Assembly: GCF_000515255.1 (NCBI RefSeq)
Contig: NZ_KI911559.1
Coordinates: 2,739,660 to 2,803,659, forward strand
Length of the DNA: 64,000 nt
Direction: 5' to 3'
Source of the DNA: Rhodovibrio salinarum DSM 9154
Lineage (GTDB): Bacteria > Pseudomonadota > Alphaproteobacteria > Kiloniellales > Rhodovibrionaceae
Below, piece by piece: positions 30,764-43,568 of the stretch. The notes below the pieces were generated by a model. That model did no database searches. It saw only the letters and a program-made list of their open reading frames with translations, and was not told where the DNA came from. A program made the position numbers and the translations under genes. Every line of letters begins with the position of its first letter. The first letter of the stretch is position 1.

Positions 30764-31489
30764 TCAAGAGCTGTCTTTCACGATGGTGTATTGGCCGTCC
30801 CCGCCCACGACCTGTGCAAAGCCGCCCGGTTTTACAATGGAGAAAACGAGGATCGGAATGCGATTTTCACGGGCAAGCGAGATCGCCGAGTGGTCCATCA
30901 CGCCCAGATCGTGGCTGAGGACCTGCAGGTAGGACAGCTCGTCGTACTTGGTCGCGCCTTGCGCCTTGTAGGGATCGTCGGAATAGACCCCGTCCACCTT
31001 GGTGCCCTTGAGCAGCGCGTCGCAACCCATCTCGGACGCGCGCAACGCCGCGGCCGTGTCGGTGGTGAAGAAGGGGTTGCCGGTGCCGGCGGCAAAGATC
31101 ACCACCCGGCCCTTCTCCATGTGCCGGAGCGCCCGGCGGCGGATATAGGGCTCGGACACCGCTTCCATCGGGATCGCCGATTGAACGCGGGTGGGCACGC
31201 CCTGCTGCTCGATCGCGTTCTGCATGGCCAGCGAATTGATCACGGTCGCCAGCATACCCATGTAATCGCCGGTCGCGCGGTCCATGCCCGCGGCCGCGCC
31301 GGCCACGCCGCGATAGATGTTGCCGCCGCCGACGACGACGCAGACCTCCACGCCCATGTCGCGCACCGCCGTGATGTCGCGGGCGATCCGGGTGACCGTT
31401 TCACCGCACAAGCCATACTCCTGCTGGCCCATCAGGGCCTCGCCGGAGATCTTGAGCAGGACCCGTTTGTAGCGCGGTTCAGCCGCCAT
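30764..31489 (-). CDS. pyrH: Uridylate kinase
   Basis: A bacterial-type UMP kinase of the amino acid kinase fold: [59 protein letters not shown] and [16 protein letters not shown] prefer the ATG at 31489 (241 residues); an in-frame ATG at 31510 would add seven residues (MVGTTTT), and neither has a strong Shine-Dalgarno. The 269 bases between it and tsf hold no gene I can support. Confidence 0.95.
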   Translation of the reverse strand: MAAEPRYKRVLLKISGEALMGQQEYGLCGETVTRIARDITAVRDMGVEVCVVVGGGNIYRGVAGAAAGMDRATGDYMGMLATVINSLAMQNAIEQQGVPTRVQSAIPMEAVSEPYIRRRALRHMEKGRVVIFAAGTGNPFFTTDTAAALRASEMGCDALLKGTKVDGVYSDDPYKAQGATKYDELSYLQVLSHDLGVMDHSAISLARENRIPILVFSIVKPGGFAQVVGGDGQYTIVKDSS

Positions 31490-31758
31490 CGTCGTCGTCG
31501 TTCCCACCATTGTCAGGCCCGCTCGACTCCAACCGGCTGACGGGGCCAGAGCATTGCAGGCGGCATCTTAGCCTTACGCCGGTCTCCGGAGCGAACCGAA
31601 ATCCGGCCCGGATTAATCCAACGCGCGTGTCACGCCGTCTTAGATCAGACTTGCGTCTCGTCGATGTGCCACCGCCCCGCGCCCCCGGCCGTCCGCCCAA
31701 GCACGGGCGACGGCGGAGGACGCAGGGCGGAAGCTGCCGCTGTTCGCGGGCCCGGCGC

Positions 31759-32661
31759 TTACGCGGCCGACTGCTGGTCGTCTTCGGCCTGCGTCTCGCC
31801 CAGCTGATAGCGGGCCATGCCGGTCACCTTGATCTCGGTGCCGAGGTCCTTGCCCAGCTTGTCCAGCACGTCGCCGACCCGGCTTTCGCCGTCGACCACG
31901 AAGGTCTGGTCCAGCAGCGCGTTCTCCTCGTAGAACTTGCGCATCCGGCCCTGCACCATCTTCTCGATGATGTTCTCGGGCTTGCCACTCTCGCGCGCCT
32001 GCTCCTCCAGGACCTTCTTCTCGCGCTCGACCAGGGCGGGGTCGACGTCGTCCTGGGTGATCGCGTTCGGGTTCACGGCCGCGACGTGCATGGCGATCTG
32101 CTTGGCGGTCGCTTCCAGCTTGTCCGGACCGGCACCGGCCTCCAGCGCGATCAGCACGCCGATCTTGCCCTGGTTGGGCGCCAGCTGGTTGTGGACGTAG
32201 CCGGCGACCGCGCCCTGACTGACCGTCATCACCTTGGCGCGCGAGATCTTCATGTTCTCGCCGATCGACGCGATCTGCTGGGTCAGCTCGTCCTCGACCT
32301 TGCGACCGGTCGAGGGGAAGGTCGCCTGCATCAGCGCGTCGGTCTCGGCTTCCTCGTCGAACGCCAGCTTGCTGAGCTCAGCGACGAACTTCTGGAAGTT
32401 CTCGTTGCGGGCGACGAAGTCGGTCTCGCAGTTGACCTCGACGACCGCGCCCTTGGTGCCCTCGGCGTGCACGCCGACCAGGCCCTCGGCGGCGGTACGG
32501 CCGGCCTTCTTGGCGGCCTGCGACAGGCCCTTCTTGCGCAGCCAGTCGACCGCGGCGTCGATGTCGCCGTCGGTGTCATTCAGCGCCTTCTTGCAGTCCA
32601 TCATGCCCGCGCCGGTGCGCTCGCGCAGCTGGCGGACCAGGTCGGCCGTGATCTGGGCCAT
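31759..32661 (-). CDS. tsf: Elongation factor Ts
   Basis: The 300-residue nucleotide exchange factor for EF-Tu begins with a UBA domain (ITADLVRQLRERTGAGMMDC, KKALNDTDGDIDAAVDWLR) and carries the core signature VEVNCETDFVARNENFQKFV. The C-terminus adds a short Gln/Ala/Asp extension. It follows rpsB by 180 bases, the usual order rpsB-tsf-pyrH-frr. Confidence 0.97.
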   Translation of the reverse strand: MAQITADLVRQLRERTGAGMMDCKKALNDTDGDIDAAVDWLRKKGLSQAAKKAGRTAAEGLVGVHAEGTKGAVVEVNCETDFVARNENFQKFVAELSKLAFDEEAETDALMQATFPSTGRKVEDELTQQIASIGENMKISRAKVMTVSQGAVAGYVHNQLAPNQGKIGVLIALEAGAGPDKLEATAKQIAMHVAAVNPNAITQDDVDPALVEREKKVLEEQARESGKPENIIEKMVQGRMRKFYEENALLDQTFVVDGESRVGDVLDKLGKDLGTEIKVTGMARYQLGETQAEDDQQSAA

Positions 32662-32841
32662 GGTGCGTCTCCGTCTCTTACAATCGCGTCTGTCGCGTGG
32701 TCGTCTTGAAAGCCCGGCGCGACACGCGCGTCGGCCGGGACGCCGTAGCTGCAGGTCAGCACGGCGCCCCGGCGACTGTCGCGCACGGGCGTGTTACAGG
32801 GCGAACCGCCCGAATTCGGCGCCTCAACGGCGCCGGTGGGC

Positions 32842-33753
32842 TTACGCGGACTTCGCCCGGCCTTCCTCGGCGGTCTTGTCCACGTCGCTTTCGCTCTCGC
32901 TCGCCGTGCCGCCGGTGCTCGCGCTGTCTTCGCTCACGCCGGTCGGGCTCTCGGGTGCCGTGCCCGCGGGCGCGGTTTCCGGCGCCCCCTCAGCCACGTC
33001 GGCGGCGTCCGGCAGCTTCTCGCTGACGGTCTCCGAAGCGCCCGCATCGCCGCCGGAGGCCTGCACCTCCGCGGAGATGCCGTCGAGCACCGCATCGCCG
33101 AGCAGTTCGCAGTACAGCGAGATCGCGCGCAGCGCGTCGTCATTGCCCGGGATCGGATAGGTGATGCCGTAGGGATCGGAGTTGGAATCCAGCACCGCGG
33201 CGACCGGGATGCCGAGCTTGTTCGCCTCGCTGATCGCCAGATGCTCTTTATTGGTATCGATGATGAAGATCAGGTCCGGCAGACCGCCCATGTCCTTGAT
33301 GCCGCCCAGCGCGCGCTCCAGCTTGTCGCGCTCGCGGGTCAGGTTGAGGGTCTCTTTCTTGGTCAGGCCGGCGCCGCCCTCGTCCAGGATTTCCTGGACC
33401 TGGCGCAGCCGCTTGATCGAGTGGCTGATCGTCTTCCAGTTGGTGAGCATGCCGCCCAGCCAACGGTGGTTGACGTAATACTGCCCGCAGCGCTGCGCGG
33501 CCTCGGCGACGTACTCGCTGGCCTGGCGCTTGGTGCCGACCATCAGCACGCGGCCGCCGTTGGCGACGACGTTGCGCACGGCTTCCAGCGTGCGCGAGAG
33601 CAGCGGCACGGTCTGCTGTAGGTCGAGGATGTGGATGTCGTTGCGCTCCCCATAGATGAACGGCTCCATCTTGGGGTTCCAGCGCCGGGTGGTGTGACCG
33701 AAGTGCACGCCAGCTTCCAGCAGCTGGCGCATGGTGAAGGTCGGCAGCGCCAT
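32842..33753 (-). CDS. rpsB: 30S ribosomal protein S2 with long acidic C-terminal tail
   Basis: The 303-residue protein starts [20 protein letters not shown] at the ATG at 33753; an upstream open frame of over 120 codons is not S2-like. The S2 fold occupies about residues 1-232, with [30 protein letters not shown] and [15 protein letters not shown]. Residues 233-303 form a low-complexity tail rich in Glu, Asp, Ser, Ala, Gly and Thr, making the protein about 60 residues longer than E. coli S2 (241). Confidence 0.96.
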   Translation of the reverse strand: MALPTFTMRQLLEAGVHFGHTTRRWNPKMEPFIYGERNDIHILDLQQTVPLLSRTLEAVRNVVANGGRVLMVGTKRQASEYVAEAAQRCGQYYVNHRWLGGMLTNWKTISHSIKRLRQVQEILDEGGAGLTKKETLNLTRERDKLERALGGIKDMGGLPDLIFIIDTNKEHLAISEANKLGIPVAAVLDSNSDPYGITYPIPGNDDALRAISLYCELLGDAVLDGISAEVQASGGDAGASETVSEKLPDAADVAEGAPETAPAGTAPESPTGVSEDSASTGGTASESESDVDKTAEEGRAKSA

Positions 33754-34326
33754 GATGTCTCTCGTCCTTTTTCCGGTTCGTTCCTCCGCGGGCGCTGGCT
33801 GTGGCCGACGGGACGATGGCCCGATCGGCACCGGAAGCGACGGACGGCCGTTGCTGACGGGAACGCGTCTGGCAGCTTGCCAGTCACGCCCCGCACGGCC
33901 CCGCGCGAAAGGCCCGCGTGTGGGATGTGCGCGGGTGTAACGCCGCGCGCGGGGGAATGCAAGGGCGTGGGCACGCGGGCATCCGGCAGGCCGCAGACGC
34001 GGGCGCCCCGGGAGTCGGCAGACGGAGGTGCGCAGGCGTGAGGCTCCGGACCGCCGACGGCGGCTCGGGTTGCAATCGCTGCCCAGATTTCGTGCAAGGT
34101 TACTTGAGCAGACGCGTACACGACCAAACGTCACGCCACTCGATCACGCGCCTGCGGGTTCCGCCGGGCGATTCGACTTGAGTCTATTACTTCGTATAGC
34201 GCGCGATACCTTTCAGGATAGGTCGCATTTAACGCGCGCTTTACGGATCCCCTGGATAGTCGGGCGTTCAAGGGCGCGCGGATAGAAGACAAACGATGCG
34301 CCCGCCTGCACAGGGGACGCACGACC
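33754..34326. other. 573-base gene-free stretch between divergent rpsB and the diguanylate cyclase gene
   Basis: The stretch is long and GC-rich near rpsB, more AT-rich at 34170-34250. It must hold the rpsB promoter and leader on the minus strand and the promoter of the diguanylate cyclase gene on the plus strand. Only shadow-like open frames occur. I could not identify a convincing promoter hexamer pair or a known leader motif by eye. Confidence 0.6.
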
Positions 34327-34959
34327 ATGCACGCGATGGATCACGACATTACAGAGGCCGACGCCTATGCCGAGGCCACGCTCACGCGCATGCGTACGCT
34401 CAAAGTCCCCACGACCCCGAGCAACTTCGAGATCTTCTACGCCTACGTCTGCCAGGCCGACCCCGAGCTGGTGCGCGCGCTCGACGTGCTGATCTCCAAC
34501 CACCAGCCGTTCACCCGCGACCGGCTGGCGGAAATCCACCAGTTCTACTTCACCGGCCCGGTGGCCACCTCCGGCAGCAGCAGCCCGCACTGGGCGCAGT
34601 TGTCGGACCAGATCGAGGAAACGCTGCGCGAGGCGGCGGACGAGCTGGGCGACGCCGCCGACAGCACGCAGAGCTTCCGCAACTGCCTGGAAGGGCTGGA
34701 GATCGAGGCCGAGAGCGCGGACGCCGACACGGCCGCCGCCGCCCGCAGCGCCCGGCAGCGCGCGGCCGCCCTGCCCCGGCTGATCGACCGGCTGATCGCG
34801 GAGACCCGTGCGATGGCCGGCCGGGCGCGCAGCATCGGCGAGAACCTGACGCAGCAGCGCGCGGAGATCGAGAGCCTGCAATCCTCCCTGGAGGAGATGC
34901 GCACCGCCGCCGAGACCGACCAGTTGACCGTAAGCGCCCCGTACGCCCCATTGGCATAG
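34327..34959 (+). pseudogene. Diguanylate cyclase, 5' fragment (interrupted by IS66)
   Basis: Residues 1-201 (to base 34929) are an N-terminal helical sensory or dimerisation region ending with the linker AAETDQLT that normally precedes a GGDEF domain; the following ten residues come from the IS66 end. Removing the element and one copy of the 8-bp duplication joins codon ACC at 34927-34929 in frame to GGC at 37630, restoring [10 protein letters not shown], the classic start of a GGDEF domain, and a 368-residue protein. The intact gene would make cyclic di-GMP from two GTP. As it stands, this fragment encodes only the regulatory part. Confidence 0.9.
34922..34929. repeat. Target site duplication, left copy
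   Basis: AGTTGACC directly precedes the left end of the IS66-family element and is repeated exactly at 37622-37629 after the right end. Eight bases is the duplication length typical of IS66 insertions. Confidence 0.93.
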
Positions 34960-35059
34960 GGCGTTGACGCGCGGACCCAGAGCTCGGGAGCGCGCGACGC
35001 GCCGCCGAGGGCTCTGGCCAACAAACATTGCAAATTTTGTTGGTTTTGCTGGGCCGAGC

Positions 35060-36694
35060 TCAGCCCGACTGGCCGGCGTCCTGGCGGAAGTTCCAGGGCA
35101 GTAGCTCGTCGAGCCGGGACTGCGGATGGCCGGCAGCGACCGCTTCGAGCGTCGCCTTCAGATAGGCGTATGGGTCCACGCCGTTGAGCTTGCAGGTGCC
35201 GACCAGCGAGGCCCAGAGACCCCATCGCGCCCCGCCTTCATCATGGCCGGCGAACAACGCATTCTTCCTGTTTAATGGCGCCGGCCGGATCGCGTTCTCG
35301 ATCGGGTTGGAATCCATCTCCACGCGGCCGTCGTCCAGGAACACGCACAGTCCGTTCCAGTGTCGCAGGATGTAGGCGAGCGCCTTGGCCATGTTGCTCT
35401 TGGGCGACAGCCGACGATGCTGCGCGTCGACCCAGCGACCGAGCTCCTCGACCAAGGGCTTGGACCGCTCTTGCCGGACGGCACGGCGGTCCTCGGGATC
35501 GCAGCCGCGGATCTCCGCCTCGATCTCGTACAGCGCGGCGACGCGCTTGAGCAGTCCGTCGGCGATCGGCGAGCCGCTCTTGGGCGTCGCCTTGATCACC
35601 TCGCGCCGGGCATGGCTCCAGCACTGCGCGAGGGTGACCGGCGCGCCGCCCGTGCGGGACTCCTCAGCCAGACGGCAGTACCCCTGGTACCCGTCCACCT
35701 GCAGGATGCCATCGAAGTTTTCGAGGATCTCCTCGGCGTGACAGCCACCCCGGCCCGGCCGGTAGTGGAACACCACCCCGGGCGGGTCCGGCCCATTCCA
35801 GGGTCGATCGTCGCGCGCCAACGCCCAGAAGTATCCCGTCTTGGTCCGCCCGCGCCCCGGATCGAGCACCGGGGCGACCGTTTCGTCCATGAACAGCTTC
35901 GGCGACTGCTTGAGCAGCTCGCTCATCCGCTCGACCACCGGGGCAAGGTGGTAGGAGGCGTGGCCCAGCCAGTCCGCCATCATCGAGCGGGTGACCGGGA
36001 TGTCCTGGCGCTCGAACACCTGCGCCTGGCGATACAAGGGCAGATGCTCGCTGTACTTCGCGACGATGATGCTGGCGATCAGCGCCTCGGTCGGCAGCCC
36101 GCCCTCGATCAGGTGCGCGGGCGCCTTCGCCTGGGTCACGCCCGCATTGCCGTGCGGACAGGCGTAGCGCGGCTGCACCGTCTCCTTGATCCGGTACTGC
36201 GTCGGCGTGATGTCCAGGCGACGGCTGCGCGTCTCGCCGATCTTTTTCATCTGCCCGCAGCCGCAGGGACACGCCGTGTCCTGGGGCTCGACGTATGCCT
36301 CGTCCTTGGGCAGATGCTTGGGCATCGGGCGCGCCTTGCCGGATTTCGCCCGACCCGACTGCTTGCCACCGCCGGCGCTCTGGCCCTGTTTGTCGTCGTG
36401 CTCGGCCTGGGCCGCGCTGATCGCGGTCTCGACGTCCTCGAACACGAGCTCCTTCTGCTCGGGATCCAGCTTCTCCGAGCTGCGGCCGAACTTCGCGCGC
36501 TCGAATTCCTTGACCAGGTGTTCGAGCTTCTCGTTGTAGGCTTTGAGCTCCGCCGCCTCCGCCTCGGCGGCCTGACGCGCGGTGCGCTCGGCCTCCGTCG
36601 CCGCCCGCTCGGCCTGCACGGCCTGCTCGACCAGCTGCGCCACCTCGGGCGACAGCTTGCTCGGGTCGGGCGGGGTCGGCGGTCCCTGCGACAT
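35060..36694 (-). CDS. tnpC: IS66 family transposase TnpC
   Basis: The 544-residue DDE transposase has the family's domains in order: an N-terminal coiled coil (about 30-75), FERAKFGRSSEKLDPEQ, a zinc-finger-like CPCGCGQM segment (about 140-150), and the catalytic core with LFMDETVAPVLDPG, ILQVDGYQGYCRL (second Asp) and DSNPIENAIRPAPLNRKN (Glu), then the IS66_C end TCKLNGVDPYAYLKATLEAV. All catalytic acidic positions are visible, so it looks functional. Confidence 0.96.
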   Translation of the reverse strand: MSQGPPTPPDPSKLSPEVAQLVEQAVQAERAATEAERTARQAAEAEAAELKAYNEKLEHLVKEFERAKFGRSSEKLDPEQKELVFEDVETAISAAQAEHDDKQGQSAGGGKQSGRAKSGKARPMPKHLPKDEAYVEPQDTACPCGCGQMKKIGETRSRRLDITPTQYRIKETVQPRYACPHGNAGVTQAKAPAHLIEGGLPTEALIASIIVAKYSEHLPLYRQAQVFERQDIPVTRSMMADWLGHASYHLAPVVERMSELLKQSPKLFMDETVAPVLDPGRGRTKTGYFWALARDDRPWNGPDPPGVVFHYRPGRGGCHAEEILENFDGILQVDGYQGYCRLAEESRTGGAPVTLAQCWSHARREVIKATPKSGSPIADGLLKRVAALYEIEAEIRGCDPEDRRAVRQERSKPLVEELGRWVDAQHRRLSPKSNMAKALAYILRHWNGLCVFLDDGRVEMDSNPIENAIRPAPLNRKNALFAGHDEGGARWGLWASLVGTCKLNGVDPYAYLKATLEAVAAGHPQSRLDELLPWNFRQDAGQSG

Positions 36695-36749
36695 ACTGTC
36701 AGGCTACGGATCACCTCCCCGCCACGACAGAGGTTCTGGGGCCGGTGAA

Positions 36750-37103
36750 TCAATTCGCCGCAGCCGGTTTCGGCACGCGCTTGGGCTGCACACGCTGCCA
36801 TTCCAGACCCTCGAACAGCGCCTCGAACTGGGCCCGCGACAGCCGCATCACGCCGTCGCGCACGGGCGGCCAGCTAAATCGGCCCTGGTCGAGACGCTTG
36901 TAGGTCAGCACGAGACCGGTCCCGTCCCACACCAGGATTTTGACCCTGTCGCCGCGCTTGGAGCGAAAGACCACGGTCAGCCCCGAGTGCGGGTCCAGGC
37001 CGAGCTCGTTCTGCACTGTCGCCGCCAGCCCATCGTGCCCGCGCCGGAAATCGACCGGCCGCGTGGCGATCACGATCGGCATGCGTTGACCGGGGACGAT
37101 CAT
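36750..37103 (-). CDS. tnpB: IS66 family accessory protein TnpB (Orf2)
   Basis: The 117-residue protein matches the IS66 Orf2 family: VIATRPVDFRRGHDGLAATV, VVFRSKRGDRVKILVWDGTG and FSWPPVRDGVMRLSRAQFEA. It is needed for transposition of IS66 elements, though its biochemical role is unclear. It overlaps tnpA by four bases. Confidence 0.95.
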   Translation of the reverse strand: MIVPGQRMPIVIATRPVDFRRGHDGLAATVQNELGLDPHSGLTVVFRSKRGDRVKILVWDGTGLVLTYKRLDQGRFSWPPVRDGVMRLSRAQFEALFEGLEWQRVQPKRVPKPAAAN

Positions 37104-37531
37104 CGCCGAACGGCCAGCTCCGCCGCCACCGTGGCGATGCGCGTGGCGTCCGTATCCCCGGGCAGCCGCACCGTCACGCTGCCGGCGACAATCTCTACCA
37201 CCTGCTCGGCCGCGCCGGGTTCATTCTCCCGGGCCGCCGGCTCCGCGACCTGCAGCGGCACGAACGCCGGCGTGACGTTTGTCGTGTCCGCCTGATCGCC
37301 ATCGAGCGGCAGAACGCCGTCACGCGCCGCCCGCCGCCACCCCGTCAGCTGCTGTGGCGAGATGCCGTGGCGACGCGCGACCGCGCTCACACTGGCACCC
37401 GGCGCGAAGCTCTCCTGGACGACGCGCGCTTTGACCGCGTCCGGCCAGCGCCGACGGCCTGTCGAGCCGCCCACCACCTCAAGCCGGCCGCTGTAGGTGC
37501 CGTCCGGGGCGGATCCTGTGCTCTGCGACAT
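37100..37531 (-). CDS. tnpA: IS66 family accessory protein TnpA (Orf1, helix-turn-helix)
   Basis: The 143-residue protein has an IS3/IS911-like HTH: RRRWPDAVKARVVQESFAPG and SVSAVARRHGISPQQLTGWR, the DNA-binding pattern of IS66 Orf1. The rest is acidic and variable, with a short conserved end VEIVAGSVTVRLPGD. It is the first gene of the element's operon, starting about 90 bases inside the right end. Confidence 0.93.
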   Translation of the reverse strand: MSQSTGSAPDGTYSGRLEVVGGSTGRRRWPDAVKARVVQESFAPGASVSAVARRHGISPQQLTGWRRAARDGVLPLDGDQADTTNVTPAFVPLQVAEPAARENEPGAAEQVVEIVAGSVTVRLPGDTDATRIATVAAELAVRR

Positions 37532-37566
37532 GACTGCCTCCTGAACCTGGAGCAGCCAGCCATGCC

Positions 37567-38133
37567 GTGCTCAGGGGGCTGGAGAAAACCGACGATCAAA
37601 TGGTCCGTAGGAGGCGCTTACAGTTGACCGGCCTCGCCAACCGCCGGGTGTTCGAGTACGAGCTGCGGGACGCTTGCGCGCAGGCGATGGAGGTCGGCGC
37701 GCCGGTGTGCGTGGCGGTCGCCGACATCGACCACTTCAAGCGGGTCAACGACACCCACGGCCACCTGCTGGGCGACCAGGTGCTCAAGCTGGTGGCGAAG
37801 GTGATGCGCACCGAGCTGCGCGACAGCGACATGGTGGCCCGCTGGGGCGGCGAGGAGTTCGCCCTGCTGTTCCCCGCGACCGAGCTGGACACGGCCCGGG
37901 AGGTCTGCGACCGGCTGCGCGCCGCGATCGCCCGCCGCCGCCTGACCGACCGCGCCACCGGCGCCCGCGTCGGCCCGATCACCCTCTCCCTCGGCCTCGC
38001 CACCTACCGCTACGGCGAACCGCTCGACACCCTCCTCAAACGCGCCGACACCAGCCTCTACGCCGCCAAGGGCGCGGGGCGGAACCGGGTGATGACGGAG
38101 GAAGAGGAACGCGCGGGGTTGGTGGGGGTTTGA
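37567..38133 (+). pseudogene. Diguanylate cyclase, 3' fragment with complete GGDEF domain
   Basis: From base 37622 onward the frame encodes the rest of the interrupted cyclase: [34 protein letters not shown] (metal ligand Asp), [12 protein letters not shown] (active site GGEEF), and a product-inhibition RxxD (RDSD) five residues before it. The first 18 codons of the frame, including the ATG at 37567, come from the IS66 end, so the fragment might be made as a constitutive catalytic domain if transcribed from the element or beyond; this is inference. About 167 residues are cyclase-derived. Confidence 0.9.
37622..37629. repeat. Target site duplication, right copy
   Basis: AGTTGACC follows the right inverted repeat exactly and matches the copy at 34922-34929, fixing the element's ends. 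Confidence 0.93.
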
Positions 38134-38269
38134 GGCAGGCAATAATAATATAGCAACATCAAGAGAACTCAACGTTAACAAGCAAACCAATACAATATAA
38201 ATATGTACTTGTTTAAGTTTTCACTAAATTAATATTAACGTTTTAATGAAAAATATAATTTCTGCTAGG
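38134..38269. other. AT-rich intergenic stretch
   Basis: This stretch is strongly AT-rich (runs such as AATAATAATATAG and ATTAATATTAACG) in contrast to the GC-rich flanks and marks the left boundary of the restriction endonuclease island. No gene is seen in it. Confidence 0.6.
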
Positions 38270-39193
38270 CTACACTTTCGGCTGCTCTGTTATTGGATGG
38301 ACATAAATATGTCCTTTAATTTGTGCGCTTGCAATCTTCTTTTCAAGAACCTTAGATAAAGTAATTTGGTCCTCTAGTATCAACTGGATATCCTCACCGT
38401 CCATCAGAATTGTCTTCATGGCTTTTCCTGAGATTAGCATCTTAACAGGTTCAGGAGAAAATCCAGCTACAGAAACAAACAACCCTCTTCCATACATTTT
38501 CCCTTCAACTTTACTAGCGAACGCATAAAGAGGTTCTGTACTTGCTCTTTTTTCTTGCCACTTCGCCTCAATAATATAATTTTCGCCATCATATTTTAAC
38601 GCTCCATCTATTTGTTCTCCCTTATTCCTAAAAGATCCGGTGACCTGGAGATTCTCCAGTTCTGCTAGTCTTTTAAGAAATTTCTCAAACTCATAACCTC
38701 TCTGTTGGGCTTTAATTTTACCCTCGTGAAGTTCTATAAAAATCGAACGTAGTTCCTCAAGTGAGTTATATCGACTTAATTTGTCTGATGGCCCTGATGT
38801 ACGACGCTTTACATTATCTCTATGCTTCTGATCACGGATTTCTACAAGTTGCCGAAGATGCTCAAGGTTCCTATTTGCAACATTACGATCTAATTTATTG
38901 ATCTTATCAAAATAATATTCATCAAAATGAGACCAATCCAGCAAAGACTTTAACATCGCACGATATTGGCCTAACCCACTATCCTGACGTTTCAAAAGCT
39001 GATCAAAAATTAAATCAACCATTTTCCCCCGAGCCATCTCGGGTTTTTTGAATTCCTCAATTACACTCAGTTCATCATTAGAGCAACCTGCATCATAGAA
39101 AAATTGGTATATGTCTTTCTTAGCCCACAAAACTGAAAGAATACAGTCCTTCATACAAGATCTGATATCTGATGGAAATGTAGAGTTTGGCAT
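38270..39193 (-). CDS. Mrr-like restriction endonuclease, horizontally acquired
   Basis: The 307-residue protein has a helical N-terminal domain of unknown function (about 1-130; WAKKDIYQFFYDAGCSNDEL) and a C-terminal PD-(D/E)xK nuclease domain of the Mrr type: Glu170 in RGYEFEKFLKRLAEL, Asp196 in GEQIDGALKYDG, and Glu209/Lys211 in YIIEAKWQ. Such proteins cut DNA, often modified or foreign. I start at the ATG at 39193 because CGGAGAT precedes it; one codon run earlier an ATG at 39220 is also in frame. The gene is far more AT-rich than its surroundings, uses codons unlike them, and stands alone with no methyltransferase beside it. A defence role is likely but inferred. Confidence 0.85.
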   Translation of the reverse strand: MPNSTFPSDIRSCMKDCILSVLWAKKDIYQFFYDAGCSNDELSVIEEFKKPEMARGKMVDLIFDQLLKRQDSGLGQYRAMLKSLLDWSHFDEYYFDKINKLDRNVANRNLEHLRQLVEIRDQKHRDNVKRRTSGPSDKLSRYNSLEELRSIFIELHEGKIKAQQRGYEFEKFLKRLAELENLQVTGSFRNKGEQIDGALKYDGENYIIEAKWQEKRASTEPLYAFASKVEGKMYGRGLFVSVAGFSPEPVKMLISGKAMKTILMDGEDIQLILEDQITLSKVLEKKIASAQIKGHIYVHPITEQPKV

Positions 39194-39328
39194 TATACAA
39201 TCTCCGTTATTTTGAAACAATTCAATTCACAGCAACAAGACCCAAATCGAAATGACGCACCGTAATTTTATTTGGTCGAAGCATTCCTATTGTACCAAGC
39301 AGATTGTTGGCGCCGAAGTAACCAACAC

Positions 39329-42820
<3,492 letters not shown>

Positions 42821-42887
42821 GGCCGGCAGTGTGCCACGAGGGGAACGAGTCGGTCGCGCAGAAGAAGCCGTGCGGGCGGAATCTCCC

Positions 42888-43568
42888 TCAGACCGCCACC
42901 AACGCCCCATCCTGCAGGCGCACGGTGCGGTCCATCTGACCCGCCAGATCCAGGTTGTGGGTGGCGACCAGCGCGGCGACGCCGGACTCGCGCACGATCT
43001 GGGTCAAGGCGGCGAACACGCGGTCGCTGGTCGTGGGATCGAGGTTGCCGGTCGGCTCGTCGGCCAGCAGCACCGACGGTTCGTTGGCAAGCGCCCGGGC
43101 GATCGCCACGCGCTGCTGCTCGCCGCCCGACAGCTCCGCCGGGCGGTGGTCCAGGCGCTCGGCGAGCCCAACCAGTTCCAGAAGCTCGCCCGCGCGGGTG
43201 CGGGCCTTCGACCGGGCGGTGCCGGCGATCATCTGCGGCAGCACCACGTTCTCGCGGGCGGAGAACTCCGGCAGCAGGTGGTGATGCTGATAGACGAAGC
43301 CGATCGACGCGCGGCGCACCCGCGTGCGCTCGCCGTCCCCAGCCTTGGAAGCGTCGCGCCCCTGGATCACCACGCTGCCGGCATCCGGGCGTTCCAGCAG
43401 GCCGGCGATGTGCATCAGGGTCGACTTGCCGGAGCCGCTGGGGCCGACCAGCGCCACCATCTCCCCGCCCGCGACCTCCAGCGCCGCGCCGTTCAGGACA
43501 TGCAGGTCGCTGCGGCCCTGGTGGAAGGTCTTGCGCAGCTCCTTGAGCGCCAGGGCCGCCTCACTCAT
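42888..43568 (-). CDS. lolD: Lipoprotein-releasing ABC transporter ATP-binding protein
   Basis: The 226-residue ATPase has Walker [11 protein letters not shown], the signature [16 protein letters not shown], Walker [13 protein letters not shown] and a switch His in VATHNLD. With LolC/E it extracts lipoproteins from the inner membrane. Its start overlaps the lolC stop by 8 bases. Confidence 0.96.
   Translation of the reverse strand: MSEAALALKELRKTFHQGRSDLHVLNGAALEVAGGEMVALVGPSGSGKSTLMHIAGLLERPDAGSVVIQGRDASKAGDGERTRVRRASIGFVYQHHHLLPEFSARENVVLPQMIAGTARSKARTRAGELLELVGLAERLDHRPAELSGGEQQRVAIARALANEPSVLLADEPTGNLDPTTSDRVFAALTQIVRESGVAALVATHNLDLAGQMDRTVRLQDGALVAV

Larger units (their letters stand above)
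34930..37621. mobile_element. Complete IS66-family insertion sequence, 2692 bp
   Basis: The element is bounded by imperfect terminal inverted repeats: left GTAAGCGCCCCGTACGCCCC (34930-34949) and right, read inward, GTAAGCGCCTCCTACGGACC (37602-37621), 16 of 20 matching. It carries the full tnpA-tnpB-tnpC set on the minus strand with intact reading frames, and is flanked by a perfect 8-bp target duplication. Intact genes and a perfect duplication suggest a recent, possibly still mobile insertion. It lies inside a diguanylate cyclase gene. Confidence 0.96.
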
